Assembly: GCA_026874595.1 (NCBI GenBank)
Contig: CM049306.1
Span: 22,121,019-22,185,018 of the forward strand
Reading direction: 5' to 3'
Source of the DNA: Sipunculus nudus
Taxonomy: Eukaryota > Annelida > Sipuncula > Golfingiida > Sipunculidae
Length of the DNA: 64,000 nucleotides
Of this stretch, positions 11,766 to 23,338 are shown piece after piece. The notes beneath the pieces are model-generated. The model was not told the origin of the DNA. It saw only the letters and a list, made by a program, of their open reading frames with translations, and made no database searches. Each line of letters begins with the position of its first letter. The first letter of the stretch is position 1. A program made the translations under genes and the position numbers.

Positions 11766-12680
11766 ACCGGAACCAAACTGTCACACCTAACCGCACAAGA
11801 ACAACAAGACCTCAAGAACCTGCTGCGGAATTATGAACATTTGTTTAGTGACATTCCACTGCGAACTAACATGTTGTGCCATGACGTCGATGTTGGCGAG
11901 GCAAGCGCAGTCAAGCAACATCCTTATAGACTGAATCCAAAAAAGCAAACGTATCTACAGGATGAGATTCAATATTTGCTGGACAATGATTTTATTGAAC
12001 CTAGTAACAGTAACTGGAGTTCACCATGTATTCTTGTGCAAAAACCTGATGGACGTTACCGTATGTGCACAGATTATCGAAAACTGAACCCTGTCACCAA
12101 GACTGACACGTTCCCGATTCCGAGGATCGATGAAAGAGTCGGAAGCTTCAGATATGTCTCCAAGTTTGACTTGCTAAAAGGATTCTGGCAAGTTCCGCTG
12201 ACAGAACGAGCGAAAGAAGTGTCCGCATTTGTGACGCCGCAAGGACTGTACCAGTATAAAGTTATGCCGTTTGGCATGAAGAACTCGCCAGCCACATTCC
12301 AGCGCCTTATTTATATGGTTGTCAAGGACATTCAGGGCTGCGACGCATATATTGATGACCTCATCGTGTACAGCGACATCTGGAAGAAACATCTGCAAAT
12401 TCTTGGCGACCTCTTCGAAAGACTCAGTGAAGCACGTCTGACCGTCAACTTGGTAAAATCTGATTTTTGTCATGAACAAGTAAAATTTTTGGGTCATATC
12501 GTAGGGCAGGGTCAGGTAAAACCTGTTGATGCTAAAATAAATGCTATTTCTGCATTTCCTAGACCAGAGAACAAAAAGCAAATAATGCGTTTTCTAGGTA
12601 TGGTTGGATACTACAGGAAGTTTTGTCCAAATTTTGCTGTTGCTGAACCTTTGACTAATTTGTTAAAGAAGAAACAATAG
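11766..12680 (+). pseudogene. Gypsy reverse transcriptase (RT domain), truncated
   Basis: This reading frame carries the RT that copies element RNA into DNA in the virus-like particle. It is open from 11766, with no ATG at the front because it is the middle of a pol polyprotein. Recognisable in order: the LLRNYEHLFSDIP lead-in, HPYRLNP, the FIEPSNSNWSSP block, DGRYRMCTDYRKLN, the DTFPIPR block, FDLLKGFWQVPL (first catalytic Asp), TPQGLYQYKVMPFGMKNSP, and the catalytic YIDD box at 12348-12359 (intact). The thumb includes FLGHIVGQG and MRFLGMVGYYRKFCPNF. A TAG at 12678-12680 cuts the frame where the minus-strand relative reads lysine; coding homology continues in the same frame. The catalytic residues are intact, but the gene is dead through loss of its 5' half and downstream lesions. 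RT assignment is very secure. Confidence 0.93.
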
Positions 12681-13131
12681 TTTGTATGGAATGTTCAGTG
12701 TGAAAGTGCATTTCAGAATTTGAAAGCAATTCTGCAAAGTTCACCAGTTTTAGCAGCTCCAGACTTTTCTGTACTTTTTAAGTTAGCTGTGGATGCTAGT
12801 GATACTGCTGCTGGTGCTGTTTTGTTACAAGAAGGTAATTTGTTATTTCTCAAGAAAGTTTAATGCAAACCAGAAAAACTACTCCACTATTGAAAAAGAA
12901 TTTTTGGCTTTGATTTAGGCGTCGCAACATTTTGAAGTTAATGTTACTTCATCAGTCAGGCTTATCATTGTTTTCACTGATCACAATCCCCTCACGTTCA
13001 TGAACAAGTTGAAGTGTAAAAATCATAGATTGTTGAGATGGAGTTTGTTCTTACAGGATTACAATCTTGATATCATGCACATTAATTGGAAAGACAATGT
13101 ACTTGCTGATTGCTTATCGAGATGTTTATGA
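12681..13131 (+). pseudogene. Gypsy RNase H domain, broken
   Basis: Downstream of the RT stop, RNase H-like coding is readable in pieces: FVWNVQCESAFQNLKAIL, then LAVDASDTAAGAVLLQEG (first catalytic Asp in VDAS), YSTIEKEF, FTDHNPL and a C-terminal LADCLSR ending at a TGA (13129-13131). Near 12835 about 24 bases are missing relative to the minus-strand copy, which shifts the frame, and a TAG lies within the LALI-AS block. The domain would degrade the RNA of RNA-DNA hybrids during reverse transcription. The stop just after LSR, followed by noncoding DNA and the LTR, makes this the true end of pol. Confidence 0.85.
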
Positions 13132-13252
13132 AATGTTGTAAACAGAATGTTTATGTAATATTGTTGATAAGATGATTTTGAGATGTTGTAAAAATATTAG
13201 TGATTGAGATTGCAAAAAGAAGGTTTTCCGTGAAAACTTTCTTTTTTTCTTA

Positions 13253-13264
13253 CAGGAGGGGGAA
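13253..13264 (+). other. Polypurine tract
   Basis: The run AGGAGGGGGAA lies immediately before the 3' LTR, where gypsy elements prime plus-strand DNA synthesis. The position fits exactly and no other purine run competes. Confidence 0.75.
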
Positions 13265-14047
13265 TGTTACAGGTGCTCTTTTTATTGTGTGGCACGGGCG
13301 TAACTCATGTTGTAGCGCTCTTGCCTGGCCGCTTGTTACATTCTATGTTTAATTCGTACCGGTTGACCTCTTGTTGTCCTGCTGGCTTGGTCGTGAGTCA
13401 CGTGTACACCATGGTGTGTGGAGACACGCAGCGCTGTTTTTCTAGAGAATTCCTGAAACGTGTGTTGTGCAAGACCTTATAGACTTTTCGAGAAGTGGAA
13501 AATTCCCGGCTTGAGGTGTGAAGGTATATAAAGGGGCTGTTTTTTTAGAACCAAGGGGCAGACAGCAGAGCAGATTAGCGGACGCAGAAGCGTGTGTCAG
13601 ATTCTAAGACCTTATCCGACGAATGCGGCAATTATACATTTTCAAAGACTTTCTCCTGGATTTTATGCATTTGGACTTCAGTTTACTTTCTGGGTTGTTG
13701 CAAGAACTTTCCACTGGACTGTCATTCTCCGAGATTTTACATTTAAAGGACTTATCGTTGTGATGGTGTTGCTATCCAGGTACTGTACCATTATCTTTCT
13801 ATGTGATTGTATTGACTTGTTGCTATACCGCTGTTTTACCGTATAATTGTATTGGTTTAGCGCATTGTATTGTTAGAGTTGTTTTAAGAATAAATTATAG
13901 TTATTTGTTAACAAAAAAACCACTGACTTCTTTATTTATTCCCCTAGACATTACTGCCTAGTGTTACAGAATCTGATTTTTTTATCTCCGTTACAGAATT
14001 TGTGTTCATCACGCATACGTGATCTGTTTATATAAGGTTCTGTAACA
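13265..14047 (+). mobile_element. 3' LTR of the plus-strand gypsy element (783 bp)
   Basis: Starts TGTTACAGGTGCTC and ends GGTTCTGTAACA, an inverted TGTTAC/GTAACA terminus. Close relatives lie at 31666-32469 and 44808-45595, a more distant one at 32508-33288, and one on the minus strand at 55069-55838. It holds a TATA box and a poly(A) signal AATAAA (13889-13894) followed by a conserved TTATTTGTTAACAAAAAA block. ORFs 13264-13482 and 13592-13846 are chance readings of the LTR; similar ones recur in the other copies. The 3' flank begins ATAT, as for the other plus-strand LTRs. Confidence 0.88.
13525..13532 (+). promoter_or_regulatory. LTR TATA box
   Basis: TATATAAA followed by GGGGCTGT. The same string at the same relative place is kept in the LTRs at 31950-31957 and 45067-45074, so it is probably the core promoter at the U3/R boundary of this family. 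Confidence 0.7.
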
Positions 14048-15050
14048 ATATGCCCAAGCCTTTCAAACTATTAACGTAGGCGAAAACTCAAGTTGTATTA
14101 ATATTTCATTCTTTTTTCATTTTCGTACTTCTAATGTCATCACCTCGTTAAATTATCGACATTAGCAGAGTTGATAATGTACAGAGATTATTTTCAATAA
14201 ACAAGTATTTTTACTCCGGTCTGTATCCATTAAAACCTTCCTAGTGCACGCAAATATTGATAAAACCATTCCTTTTCTTATTATTTTCGGGACAGACGGT
14301 CGGTTTCATACTTGATTAATTTTCTGAAAGCAATCATACAATCATACAAAGCTGTAAAAAACATCGACACAATATATAAAAATGCTTTAAACATGAAGGC
14401 CTGCCGGGCTGTGTATCCGGTAAAGGGTTAGAGTATATAAGGCACTCAGACAAAGTACATGTAGCAGACAGGTTCCCTTAATCGATCCTTAGGGCTCACA
14501 TCTCTTTGTGGCTGACTCTTTGGCACGAGTGAAGCTGATTAGTGAATGACGTCAGAGTCAGCAAATTAGTCAATTATATTTTTTTCACGACTCTCATTCC
14601 CAGTGCTTCACTTATTTTCTATAAAGATTAGACAGTTTTAACAATGATCAATTCTTTGTTGCGATTATTTGTAAATAGTCTATGACTGTGTAATGTTGTG
14701 GAATCCTACTTTAATTTGCGGTAGAGGGCATGCTCACCGGCAGAAAGTTCCTTCGGCTCCTACTTGGAAAAAAGGGGTCCATAGGCTACCAAACGCGGAT
14801 AGATTCCCACCTCCAGACTTCCACAAAGTACTTTCCTATTCTATTTCCGAGCTGTTGGTCTGGCAAAATATTAAAACAAATTAAAACCTTGATGTCTCAA
14901 ATCTCATGGCGGAGTTTACCGCTAGTAATGTCATAAAATCTAAATGTCAACGTATATTTGCTTGTCATTGACTTTCTTTTTAATACGTATACGCCGTAAC
15001 CCCGAAATACTGTTGGATGAATCAACCATCGCCCTCTGTACCCTCATCCG
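14048..15050. other. No gene seen
   Basis: About 1 kb with no supportable gene or repeat. Overlapping short ORFs at 14693-14936 carry no recognisable motif. Confidence 0.4.
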
Positions 15051-15160
15051 TGACAGTGAGACTATGGCTTTATTTTAACGCGTTAACAAGTTCTGGCTTT
15101 CCGTGGCTGAACCGTTAGACGGAACGGGAGGAAAAAAGAGTCTGTAGTGATAATGCATTA

Positions 15161-15164
<4 letters not shown>
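15051..15164. repeat. 114-bp direct repeat, copy 1
   Basis: Nearly identical to 15451-15564, about two differences in 114 bases by eye, offset exactly 400. It contains the palindrome TTAACGCGTTAA and runs straight into a TC microsatellite in both copies. The high identity in a decayed neighbourhood implies a recent duplication, possibly by slippage or unequal exchange at the microsatellites. Confidence 0.85.

Positions 15165-15228
<64 letters not shown>
15165..15228. repeat. (TC)n(TA)n microsatellite
   Basis: A CT run to about 15186 followed by a TA run to about 15227. The ORFs on both strands here are translations of the dinucleotide repeat. Confidence 0.95.
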
Positions 15229-15229
<1 letters not shown>

Positions 15230-15450
15230 AATTATCATGTCCTATATATATATGGTTTATCATTCACAATTTAACCCCAGACTGAGTCTTCTCATGATCA
15301 GGCTGATCTTTCGCTCGACGTTTTATTTTGTTATCACGAGAAAAGTATTTTGGTAGGACCTTCCTCAATGGTGTAAATGGGGATTGAGACAACAGATATG
15401 GTTTCTTCAACAATGATTTGTAATTAGTGGCGTATATGGGGTAATGAGTG

Positions 15451-15560
15451 TGACAGTGTGACTATGGCTTCATTTTAACGCGTTAACAAGTTCTGGCTTT
15501 CCGTGGCTGAACCGTTAGACGGAACGGGAGGAAAAAAGAGTCTGTAGTGATAATGCATTA

Positions 15561-15564
<4 letters not shown>
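15451..15564. repeat. 114-bp direct repeat, copy 2
   Basis: Second copy of 15051-15164. Differences seen are GTGAG versus GTGTG at the left edge and GGCTTTATT versus GGCTTCATT. Confidence 0.85.

Positions 15565-15623
<59 letters not shown>
15565..15623. repeat. (TC)n(AC)n microsatellite
   Basis: A CT run to about 15605 followed by an AC run. Copy 1 of the adjoining duplication has TA in place of AC, so the two arrays have changed since duplication. Confidence 0.95.
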
Positions 15624-15639
15624 TCGTGTTTGTGCCAGA

Positions 15640-16722
15640 TCTCCCTTTGATTTAAAAAAAATTAACTGACCATTGGGCACTAGCTTACAGATATGCACCT
15701 GTTATTTATTTTTTACCTGGTCCTAATTTCTAAGGAAGTACAACATTCCATAGCCGATCCCGGTCCTTGTTCATCTCTGTTTGCGCCAGCTTACGTTTAG
15801 TCAAAATAGCATATATATACTCCTGATATTTATTTTGGACCTTAAGCTTATTTTTATTTTCAAGAGCTGTCCCTATCACTTGCGGGTATGATGTTGGAAA
15901 AAATATCCACCACTTCACAGTTGGACACTACGATGGAATCCATTAATGTACTGATGTATTTTGGCAGAGTTCTTTGCGCCGGAGAGAGTGCTTTCTCCCG
16001 TGATAACTACAGCTGATCAAATTTAACAGTGCTTTCTGGGTGCATATGCCTGACGTGTTTTTTTTTTCTCCAATAATTTAATAAAACCCGTCATGTAAGC
16101 CCTTTTTGTTCTAGTTTACTTTTTTCTCACATAATTAGGTGTTTTTATGGCTCTTTTAATGTAAGCCTATTTATCTTTTAATATTACAGTGGAGCTCTAT
16201 TTAACAATAGTTTTCTGAGTACAGACTTTTTGTTTAGGTACCAAACCGTTTAGATTAACTGCCTTATCGAAAAGGAATCAGAATGTAACATACAGCTATT
16301 TACTGATTAACCATAATAACCCAATATAGGTTATTATCAATTCAACTAACGTATTAAGATCTAAAGATATAGATGTTTATATACATATAGGTTGCTTAAC
16401 ATGATACAAAGGTGAAAAATTATAAATTACTAGTTACATACGGAAAGTATTGAATCAACAGGTTTATTCGGCTACTTAAAAGGTTTCCGGAGCACCTTTT
16501 ATCAACTAGACGTTAACTCCAAAGTAAAAAAAAATATATGCGTAAATTATTAAACCTGTCAGTGTCACAATACAATATCACCATATTGTGGTAAAGTAAT
16601 GATTCTAAAACTAATATGCAAGTGTCTTCACGGTGATGAATTTCAGATCACTCACCTCCTATAAACATTCATTGTGCAAAGTGAAAGTATATCATGTCAA
16701 ACAATGCAACGTATGAAGCAAG

Positions 16723-16757
<35 letters not shown>

Positions 16758-19174
16758 ATATTTATCATTATAGCTATAGCTAATTTTTTTCCCTTCAGGA
16801 TATGAATTTATAGAATCCTGGACGAGATGATACACGACATGTATTTAGGTAGCTATTTTATTAGAATGTCACAGGTCGCTAGAATCATTAAATGCAGCTT
16901 AAAATTGTCAAGCCTCGGAGGATGTATTTACGACTTTCAATTTGCAGAAAGCCCGTGCCATTGCGCCGTGCGGTACATTGAGAATGTATTGCCTGCCAGG
17001 CCATGTAACTTGTTGTTTGTAGGTTAACCGTCCAGACGGCAATGTCGTGGCCTTCATGGTGCATACGTGTACTAATATTTCAGAATGGAAGTCACATGAT
17101 CCAGCCGTTATTGATCACTTTTTTCTACACTTGGCCTTTAGGGATCTTGCGATGGACCCATCCATTTTAAAACTGTGAATTTGACTAACACGAACGGGGA
17201 ATAGATTTGGCTGTGGGATTTGTAGATTGTCCTTCCAAGGTCACAGCCACTGAGGTTGAATTCGACATGCCAGACAACTACAGACGGAAAAAGAGTCAGG
17301 CAGAATATGTGAGGACTGTGAGGAATCACTCTGCGCACTAGTAATTTTAACTCTCTCCGATAAACCATTTAATATAGTACACTTATATGCGGGATTAGTG
17401 AACGTTCATTCTTTTCTTCTGATTACGTTATGATCATTGATTTACGAGCAAGGACATTACTTTAATAAACGAAGGTCTCAATTAGGGCATTTTGAAACGT
17501 ATCAAGTAATATATAACCTTGGTGAAAGTAGCTTACAACAAAGACAGTAGCGAGGTGAGTTAGCAATTTAAATGCCTCCTTTGCTAATCATTACCCATAT
17601 CAGTTTAATCTGAACGCTTCTGCTAGGACAATGTGATAACACAATAGATAACGGACCCAACGCTTGTCATCCTTCAATTCCTGATAATTATCGGATATCA
17701 GTGATTCTAAAACCACTATCAGAACTTTCATGTTTTGTTTTTTACTTTAATTAACTTATATCTTAATCATCCTTAGCAATATTTCCTTTGTGTGGGGAAT
17801 TTTAAGTCTTAGTGCCGCTCTCGGATTTTAAAGGTCCTCTGCCTGAGCCCCTCTTTTTTATTCCTGCGTCAACAACCTGATCCCGATTCCTTTTAACACG
17901 CTTCATATCACACGCTCTTTTAAAAATTTAACACCTATGTCAGATGCAGGTGACAAAAATCTATTGATCTTATTGAAATAAGTGCCAATAAGGTTTTTGT
18001 ATGTTTGGTGCCACTTTGTCTGTCCTTTTTTTCCCGTTCCTTCACTGATTCAATAAACTGTGTCAGGTTTCCATGACTTATTATTAATAATCACACCTTT
18101 TTATAAACTTTTTTTCAGGTAATCACTCGTACAATTCTTGGCCGCTGCAAACCAAATTCCGATGTCGATATTTGGGTAATGCTGCATTAATCACGTATTT
18201 TAATGCCTTCGTAGATTGATTCTAGGATATAAAAATATAAAAAATTTTAAAAATATTTGGTGGCTATTTCGAGCTTCAATACATATAAAATTATTATCAT
18301 GCCGAAAGACTACAGAGCTGACATAACTAGAAGAGGTAAAAGAAGAAGTTGTTTAAGTAAAGAGTTAATGTTATAATAATATGCGAGTTGTTATTGATCA
18401 TTATTATTAAGGTGATGATGATGATTATCATTATCATTATTACTAATATTCTTATTATTTATCATTATGTTTATTATTATTATTGTATAGTTTCTGAGGC
18501 GTCACCCGCTTTGGACAAAATTAATATCTTACTTAGTTCTTCCAGTTGTGGCACGCAGATTTCTCTTGTTATCGAATTACGCTCATCCGTCTACAACTGA
18601 AATATCATTAAAGCAAAATGAATAACGTTAGAGATGATCAGTTATCGAGCAAGAATGGTGTACATCTAGGGAAAGCACGGTCTCCCCGCTGCCAGTCACT
18701 TTTTACGCGTCAAATCGTGTCATAAGGAAGAATGTTTACGATGTTATATCCGGATTATTTTGCTGGTACATGAGCACGGAGTTTCAGATATGTTAAAGGA
18801 ATATACCATTTCTGTCGCATAGGGTCTACTTATAAAAAAAATGTGTGGACAAATTTATTGCGAGCTTAAAATATCTACGTATAACAAATCTGGGATATTT
18901 GGATATTTGTCAGAAACTTGTTACTCCTTTATGCTCCCATTATGCTTATGAAACCTATAAATGGCAACATAAAGGTTATGTACACTTTAAAAATGCGTCT
19001 CCTGTATGAGCTGTCATATAATTCACATAAGGGATATTGTTCACGGGGATCTCGCCTATAGATATATTTAGCTTACACTCAGTTACTTGTAAGACAAATA
19101 TACCTATACTGTACATTGAATAAATATAGTATTATCTGTGAAATTCGCAAGACCTATCTCTCTCTCTCTCTCGA

Positions 19175-19226
<52 letters not shown>

Positions 19227-20130
19227 GTGTGTGTTAATATTAGAAAAAGCATAAATATATCATGTTTATCCAAATATATATACTGTATGTGGGAGTTTTA
19301 TATGTTTGAAAATAATACACTGTTAAGCCAGCAGCCAAAGGATTTTGTGTCCGGCCCTTCCATGTTAGTCTCTGACAGTATTTCGGACGCTTTGTTTCAT
19401 TCCCAGCTTTCTCGTTAAATGTTAGAGCTCCTGCTTTTCTGGCCCGTTTATATCAGAGTTTGCCTTAAGCGTGACGTATAACCTTTATCCCCCTTTAAGC
19501 GTCTTCTAATCTGGGAACCACGGATCCTTGACTTATTTTTCTACGATTTTCTGCACTATTGTTATCGTAGTTTAAGGTTTATTCCATATAAATTGCCTTG
19601 CTGTGCTCCATATTAGGCTGCAGGAATAATTAAACCCGCTTGCAGGAAAAGCATATAAATTGAATTCAAATGAATATCACTCAATGTGAGGGATTACAAC
19701 GCTTAAATGTCACACAGCCTTTCGACCCAATAATAAGTGTTCAAATAGGTATTCCTATTTTATTGACGAACTGGATATTTTCGTGCAAAGAATTGCTGAA
19801 TAGGGAATTTATTTCTACTTGTTTTTCTGTTTTTAAAAACCCCAGAGCCATTCAAAGGTAGTGTCTAATAAACCCATAGAAGCAGCATCGTGTTAATAAA
19901 ACAATTGATAATATGACTTAAACTTAAGATTACGGTTCTCTGTATTTTGTACAAAACTATAAAGGAAGAAAGCCGCACCTTTATTTAAGCTAACGTTAAA
20001 CTTTCGTATATCTGCTCAAACAACAAAACGAGGGACTCGTCACCGAAAATAAGCAGTCCAATGCTGATAATATTTATGTGGGCCTGTTTGAAATGGTCAC
20101 TTTAATTATTTCTAAAGCTTTTATAAAAGA
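15640..20130. other. 4.5-kb stretch without supportable genes
   Basis: Short ORFs (15730-15918, 16827-17027, 17138-17368, 18388-18600, 19670-19861) show no recognisable domain. Simple repeats are present: CT near 16726-16757, a TTATTA/ATCATT-rich patch near 18390-18490, and CT then TA near 19157-19222 (ORF 19116-19418 reads through the latter). Confidence 0.4.
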
Positions 20131-20240
20131 CTTTTTTTAGACTTCCGTTTAAGATGGCGCAAGAGAGAGACGTGTGTTGACCAGTCAGCCTGTTATTTCC
20201 GATATTTAACCTCTAATAACCTGTGTAGTACCTCGGAGTT

Positions 20241-20711
20241 ATGCAGAGAAATCTAAAATCCACCAAGAAACAACTTGTGAAAGTAAAAGACTCAAAGGAG
20301 GCCGCAATAGAACAGTATCTGATTAAAACAAGGTCTAAATCAGCAAGGGATACAACAATGGCCAGTGTGTCCAGTGTCTGGGACGTGTCAGGGCCTGCAA
20401 GCATGGATCCGGGACAATCGAATATTGGTGAGTTTATGAATCATTTTCAGACCACCATTAACAAGGCAATCGACGACTTAAACAGTCAAATGATAACTGA
20501 AATGTCCCTGGTAAAATCTGAAATCGCAACAGAAAGGGAATTAGCCAATTCCAGAGATGAAAAGGTTAATGGCCTTCAAGCAAGTTTAGAGTTCAAAAAA
20601 GCAGAAATGGTCAATCAGACAAAGCAGATTGAACAGCTTGGGACACAAAACAAAGATTTAGAGCGGGAGACACAAAACCTGCGTAATCTCATTAGACAAA
20701 AAGTAAAATAA
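20241..20711 (+). pseudogene. L1-like ORF1, N-terminal coiled-coil part
   Basis: A 156-codon frame from an ATG about 100 bases into the element. The C-terminal half (residues about 70-150) is rich in Glu, Lys, Gln and Leu with heptad spacing and no Pro after residue 57, as expected for the coiled coil by which L1 ORF1p trimerises and coats element RNA. The frame stops at 20709-20711, but coding sense continues just after it (KELEETLQN, about 20712-20740) before the first of two direct repeats. ORF1p is an RNA chaperone in LINE ribonucleoproteins. Assignment rests on position, composition and the matching C-terminal part at 22683-23338. Confidence 0.7.
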
Positions 20712-20732
20712 AAGAGCTGGAGGAAACACTGC

Positions 20733-20855
20733 AGAATCTATATATTAATAGCGTAAGGCGATTTTTGTGATTTTCCGTATCTCCTCTGATACTACCGTAT
20801 GGTTTGCCATGATTTCTGACATACATATGCTCAGGGTTTGTCCGAAGAGATTCCA
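20733..20855. repeat. ~120-bp direct repeat flanking the ORF1 interruption, left
   Basis: Matches 22584-22705 with several differences; both contain CTATATATTAATAGCGT and TGACATACATATGCTC. It is probably part of ORF1 itself, because the right copy runs directly into the rest of ORF1. Confidence 0.75.
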
Positions 20856-21182
20856 CCCACTTTTATTTGCAATATTTGCGTATTACGTGCATAATTAATA
20901 ATTTTAATATTTGCTCCCCCGCGGGCGCCTCTTTTCTCAGTGTCTTCGGGCCTGGTAACACAATGGCCACAGAGTGTTTGATGGCGGGACAGAGTTTTTC
21001 TCCGGGGGCCCTATCTGGGCTTTTCTTAAATTTGCGGTGACCGGCCCCATTGGTGATCCCTTCTCAAAAGGCAACCTCCGCGCAGCGAAAAGGTCTATTG
21101 TGCACAAGGAGATCTCGCGTGAGGAAAATGCTTAAAAGGGGGATCTTTCAAAGAATGAAAATTTTCCGAGCGGTAGTGAATG

Positions 21183-22172
21183 CAGGGTAGTGTGTAAAAC
21201 CCGAACCCCACGGTCCCCGGACCCCATAAACCTATTTCCTCATTTTCCATTATTTATACCGATAAAAACACCACTATTGTTGATGTAAGGACAGGGCAAG
21301 TCCCTAAATGTTACACATTTGTAAATGACCGATTCACTGAAAGATTTATTATTACAAAAATATTTCGATGAAGACGGACCTCATTTACTTGAATTTGCCG
21401 ACTGTTCAATTTTGACGGACCCCAGTAACCACCACTCATATTTTTATTTATGACTAAAAGAGGACAAAAATAGCACTCATGTCACACACTAAATATAATA
21501 TTTGTTATTTTAAATGAAAATATTATAGTGCTGACACAGTTGGGGAGATTTAATTTGAAGTGCACTAACAGTTGAGCGGACCTGAGACTGATATATCAGA
21601 GCCCTTCACATAACAACAGGTTTCGTGCTCCGTTCATAATAACCATGCAATTTTAAAGTTGGCAATAATATAAATACCGAAAGGAATTGTTGATTACTTG
21701 CAATTCAAGCAACTACAGGTTCCAAAATATTGATTTTTTAAATGTTTTTAATTATTATACTTTTTAAAACGCTACACAAATGAAATAAATAGCAAATATA
21801 AAATTGTGAATAAAAACTGAGACAGAAATTTAAAAATACAGATACAAACACAATAATAAATTACAAGGGTGTTATGGCTAAACGTGAAGTGAAATTCATG
21901 TATGTACTAAAGAAATGGTAAAACAATGAGAAAACGGGGTCCGTGTAATCCGTGAGGTCCGTGCGCCAGGGTCCGTAAGTGGTTTTTTTTTATCAAATTT
22001 TGTTGCAAAACAGACTATTTTTTATGTTTTAACCAAACATGATATAAAATATGTCTTTAGATAAGATTATGCTAAAATATCTGGACAAATTACCATGAGA
22101 GTTTAAGAATTACAAATTTTTCGTGGGGTCCGGGATCCGGAGTGGAATCCGGGTTTAACACACTGCCTGAAC
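21183..22172. mobile_element. TIR DNA element of unassigned superfamily
   Basis: Left end CAGGGTAGTGTGTAAAACCC and right end, reverse-complemented, CAGGCAGTGTGTTAAACCC agree over about 40 bases, going on to a shared CCGGACCCC. Further inside, GGTCCG/CGGACC strings recur at both ends (for example near 21375, 21415, 21940, 21970). No transposase is encoded. Flanks do not show an exact 8-, 3- or 2-bp target duplication that I can defend, so the superfamily is left open; the CAGG start would suit hAT. The element lies within the 1.7-kb block that splits ORF1. Confidence 0.6.
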
Positions 22173-22583
22173 GCAGTGACTGTCTCACACGAAAACATTG
22201 GCTCAGCTTTCAAACAGAAAGGAGTGCGTGATATTTAAAAATATATACAGCAATAAAATGTACCACATAATATAATGCTACCACGAACGTTTGCGCAGCG
22301 GGATTGCCCGGCCATGTTAATGCTCAGTTTTTGTGCGTTATACCCGGAATGCATGTCTCAGCGCTGACCTGTACTACCATGCAAGATAACAGGTTCCTTT
22401 ACTGGCGGATTCACGGGCTCGGAGGGCAACTTTAAATGGCGATGTTCAGCATAATATATATTTTCATATAAAATTATTTTATTTAACATATTTCTTCATT
22501 TTATTTAACACAACTTCTTCGAAAATTCTCCGGTCATCCTCTCGGCTTCAATTAGAGTTTTATGCATAACACCATGCATATAA

Positions 22584-22705
22584 TTGATCTATATATTAAT
22601 AGCGTGACGCGATTGTGTGAATTTACATGTCTCCTTTGACACTACGGTTTGCCGTGATTTTTGACATACATATGCTCCAGGTTTGTCCGAAGACATTCCA
22701 CCATT
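22584..22705. repeat. ~120-bp direct repeat flanking the ORF1 interruption, right
   Basis: Second copy of 20733-20855, leading without a break into ORF1 coding at GLSEDIPPFGQER. The spacing between copies is about 1.85 kb. Confidence 0.75.
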
Positions 22706-23338
22706 CGGACAAGAACGTATTCGTCCAGGTCATTCAGACTCCGACACAAGGTTAACTCAGAGACAGAACATTTATACCAAATGTCGGATTCAAAGAGACA
22801 GTAACATTGTACACCCAAGACATGCAACTATGACAGACTATTTCACATCAGAACTAAATGCTCGCCGAAAACCGTGCGTAGCACGGGTAATTGCTAGTAA
22901 GATTTTAAACATAGAACGTCACAGCCGAGAATTCAACATACGTGAGAAAAATGGTGAAAACACATTAGATGTGGTGGCAAAGTTTTTGAACACAAATTGG
23001 TTCCAGATAAAGACCTACATGAAATCATAGATATGGTTGAACACGCACACAGAGTTGGACCTAGACCACAAACGGGCAATAGAGCTCGACACATAATAGC
23101 CAGGATCATGAGACGGCCATTGAGAAATACAATAATATACAACGCAAAGGCGAGCGTGAATAGAAACAAGCAGTTATCTTGTTTCGTCTGTGAGGACCTT
23201 ACGAAAGAAGGCTACACATTGAAAAAGAAGGCTAATAAACAGCTGGAACAGGCTCACGTAGACAAACAAAAGGGGCGCTTTTACCGAGGAAAATTTATTA
23301 TCAATGGAAAGGTGGTGCCCATTTGTGATGAAGATTAA
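22683..23338 (+). pseudogene. L1-like ORF1, C-terminal RNA-binding part
   Basis: Two overlapping frames (22683-23030 and 22997-23338) together give the C-terminal half of an L1-type ORF1p (Transposase_22-like). Visible are NTLDVVAKFLNTN, then after a one-base frameshift near 22990 the series VEHAHRVGPRP, RHIIARIMRRPLRNTIIYNAK, FVCEDLTKEGYTLKKKANK and FIINGKVVPI, which follow the usual order of the RRM-like and C-terminal domains (ERAHRVG, RPIIVRF, EDLTPE, NGK). The frame closes at a TAA (23336-23338). This module binds single-stranded nucleic acid and acts in cis on LINE RNA. The lesion and the upstream interruption make it non-functional. Confidence 0.8.

Larger units (their letters stand above)
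11756..14047 (+). mobile_element. 5'-truncated Ty3/gypsy (Gmr1-like) retrotransposon
   Basis: Homology to the minus-strand element at 50-56 kb begins near 11760 and covers the end of the connector to RT, the RT, RNase H, a polypurine tract and the 3' LTR. LTR, gag, protease and integrase of the 5' half are missing. RNase H is followed by about 120 bases of noncoding sequence, the tract AGGAGGGGGAA and the LTR, with no integrase downstream. In most Ty3/gypsy elements integrase would lie there, so this copy supports the Gmr1-type order. Truncation within RT is unusual for LTR elements and suggests later deletion. Confidence 0.85.

Noticed and set aside
12174-12581. 135-codon minus-strand ORF with apparent open frame
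   Set aside because: It is antisense to the clearly identified RT frame 11766-12680.
15075-15356. ORFs with YIYIYI and SLSLSL stretches (also 19116-19418 and 31463-31702)
   Set aside because: Translations of TA and TC microsatellites.
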